From Botryosphaeria dothidea (lineage: Eukaryota; Ascomycota; Dothideomycetes; Botryosphaeriales; Botryosphaeriaceae): a stretch of 64,000 nucleotides of DNA. The stretch's first letter is position 1, and each line of letters opens with the position of its first letter. The notes under the pieces were generated by a model. The model saw nothing but the letters and a program-made list of their open reading frames with translations, ran no database searches and was not told the DNA's origin. Of the stretch, positions 12,577-22,444 are shown one piece after another. Both the position numbers and the translations under genes were made by a program. The stretch is from positions 992,001-1,056,000 of the forward strand of contig WWBZ02000073.1 in assembly GCA_011503125.2 (NCBI GenBank). Reading direction: 5' to 3'.

Positions 12577-15500
12577 TTACTCCTCAGCCCAAGCCCTAGC
12601 CAACTCCTGCGCTGCCCTCGCCCTCAAAAAATCGCACACGTCCGTCCCCTTCGAGCCCTTCTGCAGTCCCTGACGCCAATCCCAGCCCCTCTTCGCGTCC
12701 TTGCTGAGCGTGCCGCTTCCGTCGCCGACGAGAACGCCGCTGCCTTCCGTCGACGGCAGCACCGAGCTGCCGACCACGCTGTACGAGCTGGCCGTCAGGT
12801 TCGAGACGGACTTCTTGAGCGAGCGCGGCGGTGACATGTTGGATGTGGCTGTGCCGTGCGCGTGGGCCAGGGCAGCCTGTAGGTGCTCTTCGCACTGGGC
12901 GTAGACGAGAGATGGCGCCGTCTGGAGATCCTCAGCCGCACGCATGAGAACGGAAAGGTCGGAGGAGGAAAAGAAGCGCTTAGGATCTATGATATGGTTA
13001 GCTAAGGGTTTGTCGTTGAGGAGAAGGATACGCATACGAGTTATGAAGGGTAGCGCTTCGCCAAGCAGGGTCAGGAGTCCATCAACCTGAATGGCTGAGT
13101 CGATATCCGGGTCGAAGAGCCCACCGCGAATGCTGTCGGCGGCACTGATGATAACAGCAACCAGAGCCTGGACAGCCAGCCTCTTCCTTTCTAAGGGGCG
13201 GTGTGCCGGTTTCTTCCCCTCCGGCAGGTTCACTTCCTCGTCCCTCAGGTCATAGAACTTCCGCAAGGTAGCGTAGCCACTGAGGTACATTGACAGCATC
13301 TGAGCAGCTTCGAGGTCGGACCGAGCAAGATGGGATAGTGTTTGCTTTGGTGTGTTGATAAGGGCCTTGAGACGTTCGTCGAGGTCGGCCTGAGCGGGAT
13401 AGGCAGTCGAGTGAATAAGGCAGAGAGAAATGAGCAGGTCTAGAACGTCCTTGATCTTCTTTGAGTTGTGCGCACGAGCGTAGTAAAAGAGGGCCGAGCC
13501 GTAGTTGTAAGAGTTTTCCGCCAGGGAAGCAGCATAGCGCTCCGCGATGGTGTTTGCATGCTCAGCGAGGCCAAGGTTGTTGCAGACGCTCAAAATCTTG
13601 TCAACTCGGTCCGCTGAGCTCAGAGGTATACGATCAAGGAGTTCGCTGATTTTGTTCTTGGCAGCTTCGGCGTTGTCAAGGCGACCCAGGACCTGAATAG
13701 CCAACTCCCATCCTTCTGCGTTCTGAATTTTAGTCTTGCTGAAGAGAATTTCAGCGTACTGCTGAAGGATTTCATCCTTGTTGAAAGTCAGCTTGTCTCC
13801 CTGTCCGAAGCTCAGAACCATGAGGTCGCTCTGGTCAAAGCCCTTTAGAAGATTTCTGGAAGCCACAGAGTCTCCAAGCCAGCCTCCAGCGCTTGCAATC
13901 TCGATGATTGCAGCGGTTATTGTCAAAGACCAGCCTCGCATAATAGGAATGAGGCCATCCATGTTCTCTTCCATAACGCAGGCTAGTGCAATTTGCACAG
14001 GGTTGTTACTGTTGATAGTGAGACCAGGATCTTCCTCAGCCATTACTCTCGCAAGCGAATACGCAAATCTCTTGCGATATGCCCGTCCGGGCGTCACATC
14101 GGCGACTCTGCTGTGGCGAGAACGCTTTGCCGACCGCACAAGCTCTTCCTCATCTTCTCCGTCCCACCAGGCTGTGAGACAGACAGATGCCTCAACCCAG
14201 TCGAACGCAGCGCCGAGAATCTCTTCTTCATTGCCGAGCAGAAGGCTGTACAGAATCTGCAGGTTCTCGTAGACGGTGTAAGGCACTCTGCTTTCTGCCC
14301 TACGGCTTGCAGTGCTGAAGTTGAAGACGCCATCATCTTGGGCGCTCAAACCAAAATCATCATTGGCGAAAGCGCGGTCTCCTTCGGCGAACAGCTTGAG
14401 GTCCTCAAGGGCGTCGTTCACAGTCCTTCTGTACAATGTCCAATCCATGCCCTTCACGTCCCAGTCCTCGTTGGTATGAATCGGGCAACACTCAAGAACT
14501 TCGATGGCCTGGGCGATGGCTTGGTTCGTATTGACGAGCTCAGCTCCAGAATAACCGGGTCTGTCATATCCGTCTTCGAGAGCGGAGTCGGCTACCGTGA
14601 AATTGCCTTCCCGGAGGAAATGGATAGCATCGTTGAAGCTGCCTCTCATGATGCAGGAGAAAATGACGTCCCAATAGCCCGGAGCAGCGGAGTAGCTTCC
14701 AGCCATCCGCTGAAGATGTTCGAATTCGGCAGCGCTAGGGTCGTGGCGAGAATTCAGCCAGTCCACTAGCACCTTAGGAATAGGCGTTTGACCAGTGGAA
14801 TATTGACGTGCAAAAGACTGGCTGAAGGCGGACATCTGTCCACGCCTGGACAGGGAGAGGTTCTGCTGTTCCGGCTCGAGTTGAGGGGGATGGTGGATTG
14901 GCAGCAGTAAGCTGGCGATGAAGTCAGCTTTCGCCAAGGGAGAATCGTCGTCCGCAGGACCAATGACATCGGGAATCGGCCTGTGCGGGTGGTTCCAGAG
15001 TTTGCACAGCTCCTTCACAGCTGCCGAAAGAGCCTCCTCGGTTGCGTCAGACTCCCCAAGAGCGTACAGGACGCGTTCCGTTTCCCGGACGAGCTCATCC
15101 GGCTCTTGCAGCGAGGTCACCGGGCGAGCCGCAGCAGCAGCAGCAAAGCTCTTTGCAATACTGCCAATATCATACTGGGTGCCGGATTTACCAAGGTGCA
15201 TCTGCGGGGCAGGGCGCACGGGGCTGCGCATGGTCGAGGCCCTCGACCTGTTGGTGGGCGATCCTCTCACGCTGAACTTCTGTGGTGAAGCAGCCCTGCT
15301 AGACTTGCGCGACGGGGGCTTCGCGCCAAAGCCACCAATCATGGTGTTGTCCTCCTCCTCCTGCATCTCTTCATCCTCGTCCATCTCGTCGTCCTCCGGC
15401 GCACCGTAGCCATGCTTGTAATCATCGTCCATGCGGTCTTGCTCGTCGTGGTAGTGTTGTCTGCTGTAGTGTTGCTGATCAAAGTAGCCTGGGTCGTCGT

Positions 15501-15954
15501 AGAAGGGATCGGTGCCAGGCGGGGGACTGCTTGCGAGCGCGTCCGAAGGCACGTCCGAGGGCGCGTCGGAGTAGTAGCTACGGGCAGACTGTGACCTGGT
15601 GGGGATGTAGCTTCTGCCGCGTCCCCGCGAGCCGGAGGCGAATGTTGACATGGTGCGGCCCTTTTGCGACGGTGAGGGACTCGGACGACCGAAGCGGTAG
15701 GACGGGGACGGGGTGTTGCGCGAAGGCGTGCCACGGTGCTGGCGGGAGCTGCTGAAGAGGGTGCGCGAGGCGGGTGGGGGGCCGGTCGGCGTGGTGGAGC
15801 GCGTGGAGCGACTCGACCAGAGCGGGCGGCCGGCGGGTGTTGTGGAAGGCAGATTTCCGGAAGAGCTTCGACGCGACGTGCTCACGGCAGGAGGCGAGTA
15901 GTTCCACGACTCCTCCCTCCAGAAACCCTCGTCATCCTTCTTGCGGCCATACAT
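12577..15954 (-). CDS. NUP85: nucleoporin Nup85 (Y-complex scaffold)
   Basis: A single-exon gene of 1125 aa. Nup85 is an alpha-helical member of the Nup107-160/Nup84 Y complex that coats the nuclear pore. The first about 330 residues are Ser/Pro/Arg-rich and acidic and look disordered, as is usual in filamentous fungi. The helical core follows and parallels animal Nup85 segment by segment: GYWDVIFSCIMRGSFNDA, a WTLYRRTVNDALEDL helix, LLLGNEEEILGAAFDWVEA, then ERYAASLAENSYNYGSALF with the RIPLSSADRVDKILSVC helix just before it, and a C-terminal FLRARAAQELARAW. The family assignment rests on recall of these matches. I start at 15954 (MYGRKK...) because that residue precedes the conserved-looking WREESWNY segment; the frame stays open upstream to an ATG at 16173, which would add 73 basic, low-similarity residues that I take to be 5' leader. 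Confidence 0.88.
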   Translation of the reverse strand: MYGRKKDDEGFWREESWNYSPPAVSTSRRSSSGNLPSTTPAGRPLWSSRSTRSTTPTGPPPASRTLFSSSRQHRGTPSRNTPSPSYRFGRPSPSPSQKGRTMSTFASGSRGRGRSYIPTRSQSARSYYSDAPSDVPSDALASSPPPGTDPFYDDPGYFDQQHYSRQHYHDEQDRMDDDYKHGYGAPEDDEMDEDEEMQEEEDNTMIGGFGAKPPSRKSSRAASPQKFSVRGSPTNRSRASTMRSPVRPAPQMHLGKSGTQYDIGSIAKSFAAAAAARPVTSLQEPDELVRETERVLYALGESDATEEALSAAVKELCKLWNHPHRPIPDVIGPADDDSPLAKADFIASLLLPIHHPPQLEPEQQNLSLSRRGQMSAFSQSFARQYSTGQTPIPKVLVDWLNSRHDPSAAEFEHLQRMAGSYSAAPGYWDVIFSCIMRGSFNDAIHFLREGNFTVADSALEDGYDRPGYSGAELVNTNQAIAQAIEVLECCPIHTNEDWDVKGMDWTLYRRTVNDALEDLKLFAEGDRAFANDDFGLSAQDDGVFNFSTASRRAESRVPYTVYENLQILYSLLLGNEEEILGAAFDWVEASVCLTAWWDGEDEEELVRSAKRSRHSRVADVTPGRAYRKRFAYSLARVMAEEDPGLTINSNNPVQIALACVMEENMDGLIPIMRGWSLTITAAIIEIASAGGWLGDSVASRNLLKGFDQSDLMVLSFGQGDKLTFNKDEILQQYAEILFSKTKIQNAEGWELAIQVLGRLDNAEAAKNKISELLDRIPLSSADRVDKILSVCNNLGLAEHANTIAERYAASLAENSYNYGSALFYYARAHNSKKIKDVLDLLISLCLIHSTAYPAQADLDERLKALINTPKQTLSHLARSDLEAAQMLSMYLSGYATLRKFYDLRDEEVNLPEGKKPAHRPLERKRLAVQALVAVIISAADSIRGGLFDPDIDSAIQVDGLLTLLGEALPFITRMRILLLNDKPLANHIIDPKRFFSSSDLSVLMRAAEDLQTAPSLVYAQCEEHLQAALAHAHGTATSNMSPPRSLKKSVSNLTASSYSVVGSSVLPSTEGSGVLVGDGSGTLSKDAKRGWDWRQGLQKGSKGTDVCDFLRARAAQELARAWAEE

Positions 15955-17868
15955 CCTGGAGATGGCCGAGGGGGCCTCGTACTTGATGCGCACCGGGGAG
16001 GGGCGGCGGTAACGATGGCGATGGTTCAGGCAGTTGCATCGGCGCTTGGGGTCTTTGTCCAACGGGTCGATGCACGTCTCGTTGGACTTGACGTGCCGGT
16101 GTTGGGGGAGCTTCTGGTCATGGTTAAGGCTGCGCACAGAAAATGGGCTTTGGCTGCCGTCTTCCCGATCCATTGGCGTGGCTGCGCGTGTCCGCTCACT
16201 TGCAGTTGGCGTTGCGACAGACAGAGAACAACACGCTCCGTCGCGTCTTCCACACGCCGATCATCACGTGCAAAGCTCCAGCTTGACCGCCGGCCCGTCC
16301 CTGACTCGCTGCGACGCCGGTTCTCCTCGTCCACGCTGGCCGGTGGGTTGCGATGCGTCTGCTGCTCAGCATGGCCGTTTGCATTTTGGGTTTCTGCACT
16401 CAGCTACGCGTCGCGCACGCGAGACGGGCGCGACACAAGATTCCTGGCATCAATACTCGCAAGAGCCTTGCTATTGGCAGGGCGGCGAGATGACTTCCCG
16501 AACAGCTCTAAGCACGCGAGCTATTCCGCTTTGGCTCTGATATTGGCGGCCATCCTGCAACATCAACCATGCAACCCCCGAGCCCCCGACCACTCACGTC
16601 AACCATCATCCGCGCCTGGGAATTTGACCCAGATACGGCTCGGCGCGCTCCCACCGCGTCGAGCCTGGGCTCGCCCTGTCGACTGGGGTGTCGTCATAGT
16701 GCGTGAGTCTATACTAACCATAACTCATCGGGAGGGGCCAGGGTAATCAGCCGGCAAGCATGCTGACGCCGAAGTTTGTTGTAAGCCACAGTAGAGTATG
16801 AGGCTAACACACCATCATGTAGAGTTAAGCATTTATCTGAGTGTAAGTGTCGAAAAATAGACTTACAGTAAATTCTAGCCCTCGAGTGTCTGATTTTTCG
16901 AGTCCCCACACCCACCAAACGCGAATGTGCAAACAATCCAGCGTTTATGTTAGTGCGAATCTTTTAAAATTTGGTGGTCTGTCGATGCTACGTTCAGTGA
17001 AGCTGGGACTCGAGAGCTGCACAATTTGAATACGGAAAACCGAAAATGCTGATTCGCCTAGCTTGCTCAGTGCTGGGTAGAGAGGTAGGGCAAAATCACC
17101 ATACGACTCGCCACTGCATTGCTGCGCTACGGCATTAATCGTATATGAATTTCCCAGTGCTGGTTGAGACGCGACTCTTCTATAGTGTGAGCAGTACCAA
17201 GGTCTAATTGCATGATGCCTTCGCTATGGAGACAAAGGTAGTCTGATGCATTGCGGTGCTAACTATGCTCATTGAAATGGACAGTAGAAAGATAAAAGAG
17301 CAAGTTTGACGTGGCATTGAGGTTCTTCTCTACCGTACGACGATGAATCTTTGTTGAATGGACACCCTGATGGTCGTTATCGGATTGCAAACTCGCTTTC
17401 GCTACGGGTCGCTCGGGTAAAACCTACGAACATATGCCGGCGCCAGTGATGTCAGGCCTGTTGATTGTGAAGCCCAGGAAGTCTGACGAACGCACTGCAA
17501 ACGTGCCGAGGTCGCAAGGCAGAACTGCCGTCCAAGTCTGCGACAACCCCCGCGGGCCAGGCTCGGCTCCAGCACATCCGCATCATGTCAGGCCCCTCCA
17601 ACCCTGTGCGCATCGCCGACCGTCCAACCACGGCCTGCGAGTTGCGACAAACTTGCTCACTGGGCCTCAGCTCACTTTCTCCTCTTCGGCTTCTGTGCTT
17701 TCCGCGTCTGCGAGTTGGGCTTTTCTGCGCGGCCAAGGCCTACGATCTTGCGAGTGCTCAGGCCGCGGGCTCGGCGAATTACTATTAAATCAGCTTCACC
17801 CGGCTCTGCCCAAGAAACGCAACTTTCGGCGCCGTTGGACAACAAAGCTTCGGATACGAGCAGACAAT
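15955..17868. other. divergent intergenic region NUP85-Kelch
   Basis: About 1.9 kb separates the divergently transcribed NUP85 and Kelch genes and must carry both promoters. Frames open through 15736-16746 on the plus strand are the antisense shadow of the NUP85 leader. From 16740 to 17430 the sequence is AT-richer and holds no credible frame. The Kelch frame is open upstream of its chosen start, but without conserved content. Confidence 0.5.
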
Positions 17869-19052
17869 ATGGCTGCAGCTAAAGTAACCGGCACGTGGAA
17901 GCGGCTGCTCGACAGCGACACCCTCCGCCGCTCCTCCCAAGTGGTTGCCTCTTTCGGCAACCAGCTGTTCCTCTTCGGCGGAGAGATCCAACCCAGGCAG
18001 CCGGTAGACAATCACGTCCGCCTCATCAGCCTGGATGCCAAAGATGGTGAGCAGATCCGTGCACCCCGCCGTTTTGGCCCTCTGCACGGGCCGCACGGGC
18101 CAGCTGCACTGTGCGCGGCGCAAGATTGACACGATCCGGGAAACTGACATGCATTGCAGCTGCGTCGGGTCAGGCCTCCGTCTCGACCGTGAAGGCCGAC
18201 CACACCTCACCTTCCCCGCGGGTGGGCTCGGCCTCTGCCTTGCTGCGCGATCACCTCTTCCTCTTCTCAGGCCGCGGAGGCGAGGCCATGGCCCCCATCG
18301 AGGAAAGGGGGCTATTGTGGGCGTATGATCGCAATTCGTCCAAGTGGTCCACCGTTGCTCCGCTCAACGCGAGCGCCCCTTATCCGCAGGCTCGCAGCTA
18401 CCACTGCCTAGCCAGTGACGGCAAGGACAACATCTTTGTCCATGCTGGCTGCCCGGAGAAAGGCCGCCTGTCCGACCTCTGGGTCTTCAACACCGCCACA
18501 AAGGAGTGGGCAGAGCTCGCTCCCGCTCCGGATCCACCTCGAGGAGGCACCTCGATTGCGTGGGCGCAGGGCAAGCTGTACCGCATGAACGGTTTTGATG
18601 GGCAGACCGAGCAGGGCGGCAGCATTGACGTGTTTGATCCTGCGAAGAACAGCTGGTCGTCGATCAAGTACGCGCCGGACGGAAAGGAAGGCCCCGAGGC
18701 GCGGAGCGTGAGTGCGTTGCTGTATGTTCAGATAGCGGGCCGGCCTTCGCTGGTCACGCTTTTTGGCGAGCGCGACCCAAGCGCGTTGGGCCATCAGGGC
18801 GTGGGCAAGATGCTCACGGATGTGTGGGTTTGGGATATCGAATCAGCGAAATGGGCCAAGGCGGAGACAGTTGGTGGCGCGGGCATTTCGGCTTCATCGG
18901 CACAGGACCGCCCACCCCATCCACCTGCCCGGGGCTGGTTCGCCGCAAGCGTCGCGGAAGTCGGCCAGCCTGCATCTATCCTTGTACACGGCGGGCTTGC
19001 AGAGTCCAATGAGCGGCTGGGCGATGTGTGGCAGCTGGCGTTCGGCGCGTGA
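17869..19052 (+). CDS. Kelch-repeat beta-propeller protein
   Basis: Exons 17869-18046 and 18160-19052, with one 113 nt intron, encode 356 aa. Kelch motifs are visible as repeated blade signatures: FGNQLFLFGGE near residue 30, RDHLFLFSGRGGE near 85, a KDNIFVHAGC blade followed by LSDLWVFNTATKEWAEL, GKLYRMNGFDG with IDVFDPAKNSWSSI, a TDVWVWDIESAKWAKAE blade and a last ILVHGGLAESNERLGDVWQL. This gives about six blades, so it is a closed propeller in a single domain without transmembrane segments or signal peptide. Kelch propellers are protein-interaction scaffolds or, in nitrile-specifier relatives, enzymes; neither role can be chosen here. The start MAAAKVTGTWKRL is preceded by CAAT and places the first blade at the N-terminus. 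Confidence 0.9.
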
Positions 19053-19407
19053 GAAGAGTGGGCTGAAAGCGGGTATACAGAGTCTTTGTTGTGCACCAAT
19101 ATTGCACTGCTCCCGACTCGCTTACTTTAGACCCCGCCGAGGCCCTGAGCTACAATTGGTCCGCCCCGACCGCCTCAGTTACCCTGATTCACGCCAAGTA
19201 AAGTGAAACCCGTAAGCAGACGCATCTCAGATTGCATGCGGCGTGTTGGAAGGGAGATCTTTGCTTTGCTGACACGCCGCCATTCTCCGGCAGATCGCGG
19301 CATGCGGTTGCTCTTAACTTAGCCTTCGCCGCCCCTCTCGCCGCCCACTTTGTGTCTTGCTTCTTCATCTCTTCTTCTTGCGAGTGTCGAACAATACAAC
19401 AATAACC
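19053..19407. other. intergenic spacer with CT-rich leader
   Basis: The spacer lies between the tandem Kelch and GH18-like genes. The last 80 bases (about 19325-19385) are pyrimidine-rich (CTTCTTCATCTCTTCTTCTT type), a common fungal core-promoter/leader feature just before the GH18-like start. No coding sequence is supported. Confidence 0.6.
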
Positions 19408-20666
19408 ATGTTTAAATCAATGCTGCCGCTTTTGGTCTTTCCGTTTGTTGCCTCTGAAGAGGCCAACCCTATTGGGGGAATTCGTCCAGGCCACGGCGGC
19501 GCGCCAGCTCCTGCCTACCCGCCGCCCGTTGAGCCGCCTTCATACTACGCTTCAGCCTTACCGACACCAAGCAGCATACCCAACCAAGACGACTCCCAAA
19601 AGCCTTTGATCGGAAAACCTGTGCACCACTCTTCGCCGGCCAAACCCTCAGCATCCCTAGCCGTTTACTATGGAAAAAATTCATCCCCGGAGGATCCCAC
19701 CCTTTCGGACCTATGCGAAGATAACACCATCGACACCGTCATCCTGAGCTATGTCAGCAGCTTCAAGACCACCAACGGCTTCCCCATCGTCGACTTCGGC
19801 GCAGCCTGCACCACCAAGCACACCGACGATGACCGCTACGCCCCCGGCCTGGCCACATGTCCCGAACTCGGCCGACAGGTCCAGACGTGCCAGACGAACG
19901 GCAAGAAGGTCTTCCTCAGCATCGGCGGGCCTCGCAGCGCCATCTCCTTCGTTGACGCGGCGGATGCGCGTCGCGCTGCCGTCATGCTGTGGAGCCTGTT
20001 CGGGCAAGGTGATCCGCACGGCCCTGACATGCGGCCGCTGGGTGAGGCCGCGGTGGACGGCTTTGATTTCGGTAAGCAGACCATATTCCATCTCCTCACC
20101 CTTTTTTCTCCAACCCCTTCTTTTTCTCCTTTCCACCGAATTCAGAAAGAAAAATCAATAGACCAATATCCGTTACATCCTCATCGTCGCGCCCCTTTTT
20201 CCATCTTCATTTCCTCCCGTCGTTCGTTACCTTTCCAACTTCTTTCCTGCAAGCAAGAGATTAAGCAAAAAAAAAAAAAAACCAAATGTTGATCCGCACT
20301 GACAATCCTTCCCAAGCACTGACTTCAACTCCCTCGCCCTCCATCCGCGACTTCGCCAGCACCCTGCGCACGCTGTCCAACAAGCGCAGCAACTACAAGC
20401 CGTGCCGCATCTCGACGACCCCCGCGTGCGCCACCGCCGACGAGGACGACAAGGAGTCCGCGCGCGACCTGCTGCGCGACGTCGTCGACGCCGCCCTCCT
20501 GCCCGCGGGGTCGTCGGACGATCGCCGGGGTGGCGTGTGCGAGGTAGGCCGGATGAAGGATTCGAGGTTTTGCCGGGAGGGCGCGCGGTATTCGGGGTGC
20601 GCGGGCCCGTATCGGCGATTGGAGACGGGGAAGAGCCTGGATGACGTATGGGCCGCTGGAGCGTGA
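19408..20666 (+). CDS. secreted GH18 chitinase-like protein, probably catalytically dead
   Basis: Two exons, 19408-20071 and 20317-20666, join in frame to 337 aa. The N-terminus has a signal-peptide core (MLPLLVFPFVAS), then a Pro-rich linker, then a class III GH18 half-barrel: ASLAVYYGKN near 87-97 (strand 1), LSIGG at about 170-174 (the SxGG motif) and DGFDF at about 217-221. In active GH18 enzymes this motif is DGxDxDxE, the last Glu being the proton donor. Here the intron donor follows DGFDF immediately and the downstream exon continues ALTSTPSPSIRDFAS, with no D-x-E. The second exon keeps a chitinase-like DFASTLRTL and ISTTPAC segment, then ends early with several cysteines. Family length is usually at least 300 aa of barrel; here the barrel is clearly incomplete. 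It may be a binding-only protein, a decoy or a decaying gene. Confidence 0.72.
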
Positions 20667-21023
20667 TTAAGAGACGTTTTATTTGGTTGGTGATGATGAG
20701 CGTTTGCGGTGTGGTTGGTGTTTGGGTGACAAAGGGGCGCCCCACGGAGACGGCGTTTTTTCATCATCCGGTCTCAGGGATATTTAGACGGAACATCTTG
20801 CATCTTACGGAGCATTCGGGCTCGGCGGCGTTTATCGGTTGCATCGCAAAAAGAGGCATTGGAATGTAATGGTTTCATCTTTTTAAGCCTTGTGGGCGTT
20901 CATGCCAGCACCATGGTACTGGTACCTCGCATTCCTTGTACTATACGAATGCTTTACCTAATATTCAGCAGTGAGAGCAAAATCCAGCAGCGATGACAAC
21001 ATCTATCCAACCCTGGAAATCCA
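20667..21023. other. convergent intergenic spacer
   Basis: This is the space between convergently transcribed genes, the GH18-like gene (+) and the 298-aa hypothetical (-). It should hold both 3' UTRs. No other signal is visible. Confidence 0.6.
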
Positions 21024-21979
21024 TCATTCCGCCGATTCCTCCTGCGGCGGCTCAACAACGCGGTTCTTCTCGCCCTTGAACGATGAGGCCGACGACTCCG
21101 TCTTGCCATTGACCAAGTCACGCAATCTCCTCTTCTGCTCATTCAACACATTTTCCTCTCTCTTCTCATTGATTGTCTTCTCTGCAACCTTGGCTGCCAC
21201 AGCAGCTATATCCACGCCTTTAGCGACCAACATGTTGCCGCCCAAAGCATTGGCGATGCGGAAGGTTAAGACAATTTCTTCGCGGGCTTGCGCCTCCTCC
21301 GAAGCTGTGAGGTCGAGGCCTTTGGCGTGAAGACCCTCAAGTATGACCGTCGGATCGACGAAGAAGGGAGATGGATTGTGCGATAGAAAAGGATGATTAG
21401 GAGGCAGAAGAGGAGAAAGGGGAGGTGGAAGACGTAGAGAAGGAGGCGACCGAGAACGCGGAGGAGGATCGGCGGCGTTGTCGTTCTCGGGACTGCTTGC
21501 TGATCGGATGGAGCGGGGAAATGGCTGCCGTGACACATCCGTGGGGGAGTTGGTTGTGGTGGGCTTTTGAACAAAGTTCGACTGCGGCCACTCGTTGGGA
21601 GGTCCTTTGCTGACGGGGCGGGAAGGAGCAGCGCTAGTAGAAGATTGGTCATCTGTCTCTGAGCTGTGGTTCTGGGGGTCGACATTGCCATGGCGCTTGC
21701 TAACGTCTATTTAGCTCTTGATGCGTTGCCTGGGATAAGAGGGTAGGGCGTTGGGTACGTGTCTTCCAGGTTTGCCATGTCCATGACCTTCGGTGTATTT
21801 GCTGCCATCGTACGTGCAAACCCGCAGAGGGTCCTTAAGATGATGATGCGCATGAATACAATGCCGCCAGGTACGTTCGCTGCGATTATCAAAGACATGA
21901 GAACGAGGGCGAGACTTTTCGTGGAATGCCAGAGACATATGCAAAACCCGAAGGCCCAAAGAATGAAATTGTCACTCAT
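21024..21979 (-). CDS. uncharacterised protein with N-terminal membrane segment
   Basis: I model two exons, 21979-21759 and 21699-21024, with a 59 nt intron (21700-21758), giving 298 aa. The first exon is hydrophobic, reading ILWAFGFCICLW and LALVLMSLIIAANVPGGIVF, and could form one or two membrane helices. The second exon begins with a Ser/Pro/Gln-rich low-complexity region of about 110 residues and ends with a well-formed helical block (FVDPTVILEGLHAKGLDLT and GGNMLVAKGVDIAAVAAKV), followed by a highly charged tail. The second block looks conserved rather than random, and is the main support for the gene. I do not recognise the family. The junction GACAC|CAAG is in frame but the donor GTACCC is weak, so the membrane exon could instead belong to a different transcript. 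Confidence 0.55.
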
Positions 21980-22444
21980 GACGCTGGAGAGATCGAAGGC
22001 AAACGGCTGCGAGCGAGCGACAGGTCTGGCGATCAATATGAAAGTATCGTGAGAACAACACTCGAAATGTGGGTTGCTGAAGAAAATCAATGATGATGTG
22101 GGAATCTCAGTATAGACGTGTTTCGCGGGAGCAAATGAGATATTGATGAACATGAAACCGGGCGAAAGGACGCCGTTTTAGAGGAGGTCGTTGGCCACCA
22201 CCTCCATCAAATATTTCGGGAAGGTGCGCTTCGGAAGCTGGAGTGCGGGAACAGGTACGAGGAAAGAAAGGCAAGAATGTCAACAGCCGAGAGTTGGTCA
22301 CTTGTACGTACGTCACACATTCGCTCTTGATTTTTCGGACAGGGCACAAACATTCATGAGGAACTCATAACATCCGTAGCTTGTACATACGATCTTTCCG
22401 TCTGTCGGGACTTTAAAATCAGCACGCTCGGAACATGCAGTATC
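21980..22444. other. intergenic spacer
   Basis: The spacer sits between two minus-strand genes and should contain the MFS transporter 3' UTR and the promoter of the 298-aa hypothetical. The frame of the latter stays open upstream to 22153, but I see no reason to extend it. Confidence 0.55.

Noticed and set aside
13778..14769. Plus-strand open frames of 164 and 258 codons
   Set aside because: They are antisense to the NUP85 coding sequence and show no domain of their own.
15955..16173. N-terminal extension of NUP85 to an ATG at 16173
   Set aside because: Open in frame, but the 73 added residues are Arg/His-rich with no conserved content; the start at 15954 is preferred. It remains possible.
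21980..22153. Extension of the 298-aa hypothetical to an upstream ATG
   Set aside because: It adds Phe/Ser-rich residues without support; the ATG at 21979 already gives a compact first exon.
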